A stretch of DNA of 64,000 nt from NCBI GenBank assembly GCA_002494165.1, contig DLBH01000025.1, positions 1 to 64,000 of the forward strand, read 5' to 3'. The DNA is from Lachnospiraceae bacterium UBA7026. Its GTDB lineage: Bacteria > Bacillota > Clostridia > Lachnospirales > Lachnospiraceae. The position numbers and the translations under genes were made by a program. How positions within the stretch are numbered: the first letter of the stretch is position 1; each line of letters opens with the position of its first letter. The notes beneath the pieces were generated by a model, which made no database searches, was not told the DNA's origin, and saw nothing but the letters and a program-made list of their open reading frames with translations. Below are positions 61,446-64,000 of this stretch, in pieces.

Positions 61446-62516
61446 TTATTCCTCTGTCTGCGGTTTGTTTTTCAGTTTTTCCCTGGGAGAGGACGGTCTG
61501 GCTTCCAGCTCCAGTCCTCGTTCTTTTAAAGCCTGGAAGAATTTATCAGGATTGACCGGTGACTGACCGGAAAGATAATCCTCTTTCGTTTCGTAAATGT
61601 GGTCTATGGTAATAGGATTTTTGTAACCGCATTTACTGCAGGTCCAGATACGGACATGATCGTCAAAGCCTTCCTGGCTGTTAAGGTAGTCACCACATCG
61701 GTCACAGTACCATTCTATACCCGGAAAACGGCGGTCCAGGTCATCTCCCCCATAATAGTCTTCGTAGTCGCCGGCTTCTAGCATGTCCGGGTCTATGACT
61801 TCTCTGAGCAGGGAGAAATCTGTGTCATAATAATAGAGCAGGCGGACGATCTGGTTGCGGAGCAGAGCTCCCAGCAGCAGCCAGGTCAGGGCTTTGGAAA
61901 AGCCTCTCAGGGTAAAGAGATTCCACTGGGCCACAACATTGCCCATCAGCTCATCAAATACCTCGTCATTGATGGGAAAAAGCTGCCAGTTCTTGTCAAG
62001 GTCGGTCATCTGGGCTCTTGCTTTCATCAGAGTATTGATATAGTCGGCGAAGCTGTCAATATAGAGGACCCATTGTTCATCCGTCAGCTGGGAGAGTAGA
62101 AGCTCAGTATTATTGACCAGATGGATGGTCAGATTTGGCTGGTTGACCAGTCTGCCGGCCAGGTTTTCCTGAATGAGGCTGGCGGTTTTCCGTTCCTTTT
62201 CCAGGTTGCTCTTGGCTGTGCCGATGAGCCGGCCTACGATCTGGGTCACCCGGTTACTCTTGCCCACATGGAACTTACCCTTAATTTTCATGGCACGGAT
62301 TATATCGCACAGGTCGTCAAAGGAAGCATCCTGCCTTTGGGATTCTGTCTGTTTGCCGGGAGGGGTGACTTCCTCAATAAGGAGACGGGGAAAAAACAGG
62401 TCGAGAAGGTCGATCTGTCTGGGTGTTGTCTGACCCAGCACCCGATCAAATAATAACCGGCCTATGTAGCCTACTCTAAGATCTTCAGGTGTATTGTAAG
62501 TACGTTCTTCCATCAT
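61446..62516 (-). CDS. zinc-ribbon-containing protein of unknown function
   Basis: 356 residues. Mostly helical and without a signal peptide (SLIQENLAGRLVNQPNLTIH, DEVFDELMGNVVAQWNLF). Near 268-300: CDRCGD and CSKCGYKNP form a four-Cys zinc ribbon, preceded by an acidic DYEDYYGGDDLD stretch. No family recognised; a nucleic-acid or protein-binding role is possible. Start may be the first or second of two adjacent ATG codons. Confidence 0.6.
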   Translation of the reverse strand: MMEERTYNTPEDLRVGYIGRLLFDRVLGQTTPRQIDLLDLFFPRLLIEEVTPPGKQTESQRQDASFDDLCDIIRAMKIKGKFHVGKSNRVTQIVGRLIGTAKSNLEKERKTASLIQENLAGRLVNQPNLTIHLVNNTELLLSQLTDEQWVLYIDSFADYINTLMKARAQMTDLDKNWQLFPINDEVFDELMGNVVAQWNLFTLRGFSKALTWLLLGALLRNQIVRLLYYYDTDFSLLREVIDPDMLEAGDYEDYYGGDDLDRRFPGIEWYCDRCGDYLNSQEGFDDHVRIWTCSKCGYKNPITIDHIYETKEDYLSGQSPVNPDKFFQALKERGLELEARPSSPREKLKNKPQTEE

Positions 62517-62726
62517 TTTTCCCCACTTTTGCTTTGACTTTTTAATTCTTCATGATTGTGAATCCGGCCTGTTCTGGCGGTCATGCCTGGCCGGGCTTCC
62601 CATGTATCTGTATTATATCGGGAAAATATACTGGTCACAAGACAGGGTTTTATTTTGGAAATAATTTGGGCAAAGAAAAGGCTGTCTGGCCAGACTAGCT
62701 GTTCCAGGTCATATTTGACTTGACCC

Positions 62727-62754
62727 TTGACTTGGCATATGAAAAGTTTATAAT
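62727..62754 (+). promoter_or_regulatory. promoter of the DegV gene
   Basis: TTGACT (62727-62732), 16 bases, TATAAT (62749-62754). The leader then contains short direct repeats of AGTTA. The gap 62517-62875 has no other gene-like frame. Confidence 0.6.
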
Positions 62755-62875
62755 TGTAACTGTTAATGAAGATTATTTTGGTATAAAAATATAAAAGTAG
62801 ATCTTATCAGATCGATTTAGCAAATAGTCAGTTATTAGTTAAGAATCAGTTAGTAATTAGTTAGGAAGTGATATT

Positions 62876-63772
62876 ATGGCATTTAAGATTATTTCAGATG
62901 GTTCCTGTGATCTTGGAGAAAAGAGGGCCGAAGACCATGATGTGACAGTGGTTCCCTTTTACGTGGAGGTCGAGGACGGATCCTATAAGAAAGAGATTGA
63001 AGAGATTCCTGTCAGGGACTTTTACCAGCTTATGGTGGACCATCCGGATTATTTTCCCAAGACAACACTTCCATCGGTGCAGGACTTCGTGGATGTTTTT
63101 GAGGAGACTCTGAAAGAGAATAAGGAGATACTTTGCATGTGTATCTCTGATAAGTTCAGTGGTGCCGTGAATTCTGCCCGCAATGCTGCCCAGATCATTA
63201 TGGAGGACCATTCTGATGTGAAGATTAAGGTTCTTAACTGCCGGGTCAATACAGTTCTCCAGGGAATTCTGGTCCTGGAAGCCTGCCGGATGCGGGATGC
63301 CGGCTATGGCCTGGACCAGGCTTATGACCGGCTGGAGGAGATGATTCCTTCGGGCAGGATCTTTTTCACTGTGGGTAATTATGAGTATCTGGTTCACGGG
63401 GGAAGAATCGGTAAGCTGATGCAGACCATGGTTGGAGGCCTGGGAATCCGTCCCATGATCATCCTCAAGGAGGGAGAGATCTTTCCGGCAGGCATAGCAA
63501 GGGGAAGAAAAAGAAGTCTGGACAAGGTGATAGCCATGTTTAAAAAGCATTTCCAGAACACCAGGGAAAAACTTGATGATTACCGGCTGGTGATCGGCTT
63601 TGGTTATGATTATGAGGAGGCATCCTTGTTCCGGGAGAAATTAATGAAGGTTATAGAGTCCATGGGAAGCAGCATCAAAGTAGAACTGTTCCAGATTGGA
63701 GCGGTAATCGCCGCCCACACAGGGCCCTATGCCCTGGGAATCGCTGTCATACCTTGTTTTGACAGACCTTAG
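62876..63772 (+). CDS. DegV-family fatty acid-binding protein
   Basis: 298 residues. FKIISDGSCDLG is the DegV start, PKTTLPSVQDFV and CISDKFSGAVNSA the fatty-acid headgroup contacts, and YLVHGGRIGKLMQTMVGGLGIRPMIIL the family signature; the end IGAVIAAHTGPYALGIAV is also diagnostic. DegV/FakB proteins bind fatty acids for phosphorylation by FakA; no fakA is adjacent. Its last codons and stop are repeated after the gene. Confidence 0.93.
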   Translation: MAFKIISDGSCDLGEKRAEDHDVTVVPFYVEVEDGSYKKEIEEIPVRDFYQLMVDHPDYFPKTTLPSVQDFVDVFEETLKENKEILCMCISDKFSGAVNSARNAAQIIMEDHSDVKIKVLNCRVNTVLQGILVLEACRMRDAGYGLDQAYDRLEEMIPSGRIFFTVGNYEYLVHGGRIGKLMQTMVGGLGIRPMIILKEGEIFPAGIARGRKRSLDKVIAMFKKHFQNTREKLDDYRLVIGFGYDYEEASLFREKLMKVIESMGSSIKVELFQIGAVIAAHTGPYALGIAVIPCFDRP

Positions 63773-63900
63773 GCTTAGGAGGTTCCTGTTTAAAGCTTCA
63801 CTTAGACCTTAGGTTTAGGTAGTTTCCTGCATAGCTGCTGGGTATCAGGCTAAGGCAGCCTCCGCTTAAGGGAGCTTAGACCTTAGATTTAAGGCCGCCT
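63764..63900 (+). repeat. imperfect repeats containing the DegV stop
   Basis: AGACCTTAG with following (G/A)(C/T)TTA-type sequence occurs at 63764 (gene end with stop), 63804 and 63878, spaced about 40 and 74 bases, with TTCCTG or GCCTCC behind each. Diverged copies of a unit that includes the end of the gene. Confidence 0.7.
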
Positions 63901-64000
63901 CCCCTTAAGAGAGCCGAAAATCTTCTGAAACTTAAAATGCCTATTAAAATGTGTAAATTTGGTGAATAACAGAGTTTGCACGGGAATTATTTGCTATAAT

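Overview
The window looks like the chromosome of an anaerobic, fermentative member of the Clostridia, most probably Lachnospiraceae. The pointers are a four-subunit 2-oxoacid:ferredoxin oxidoreductase, paired glgC/glgD, a MetA of the acetyl-CoA type, DegV, MATE and DUF4037 proteins, strong AGGAGG ribosome binding sites and short intergenic gaps. The family assignment is inference; I saw no rRNA or tRNA gene, CRISPR array or intact prophage.

Layout. 1-2.4 kb: porGDAB on the minus strand, cut by the left edge. 2.8-6.4 kb: an AroE-like/HD-like fusion that appears catalytically dead in both halves, then a cytidylyltransferase and an SDR epimerase. 6.5-13 kb: S1-type protein, FlK-like thioesterase, RluF-like pseudouridine synthase, ligA, metA and a small HTH protein. 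13-18.6 kb: a liv branched-chain amino acid ABC operon (livK-H-M-G-F) with a cytidylate-kinase-like gene at its end. 19-22.7 kb: a MATE exporter whose promoter holds a LexA-type box, a DUF4037 protein and a TPR protein. 22.9-26.4 kb: a B12-type ABC importer behind a cobalamin riboswitch. 26.7-34.8 kb: an RNA polymerase alpha-CTD-like orphan, LOG protein, SurE, metallophosphoesterase, cupin, EamA transporter, small alarmone hydrolase, DinB and a nucleoside deoxyribosyltransferase. 35.1-39.4 kb: an orphan EutL shell protein, glgC-glgD and MgtC. 39.5-46.1 kb: two overlapping very large genes, an ATP-grasp (PEP-synthase-type) protein and a HEAT/NadD-like/PRTase fusion. 46.4-50.9 kb: nitroreductase, ApaH-like phosphatase, PepD and an anchored acidic-linker protein. 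51-64 kb: secreted and membrane proteins, an MnmM-like methyltransferase, a GT2 glycosyltransferase flanked by gene remnants, an IS1182-type transposase fragment next to a truncated EutS/PduU-like gene, folB-folK with a DHFR-like gene, a CAP protein, a zinc-ribbon protein and DegV.

Most promising for novelty: (1) the two-gene ATP-grasp plus HEAT/NadD/PRTase system; (2) the AroE-HD double pseudoenzyme; (3) two scattered microcompartment shell-like genes with no microcompartment operon; (4) tandem repeats that start in the last codons of genes and copy the stop codon, seen four times; (5) an SOS box on a MATE exporter. All functions are read from sequence motifs by eye; no database search was run.
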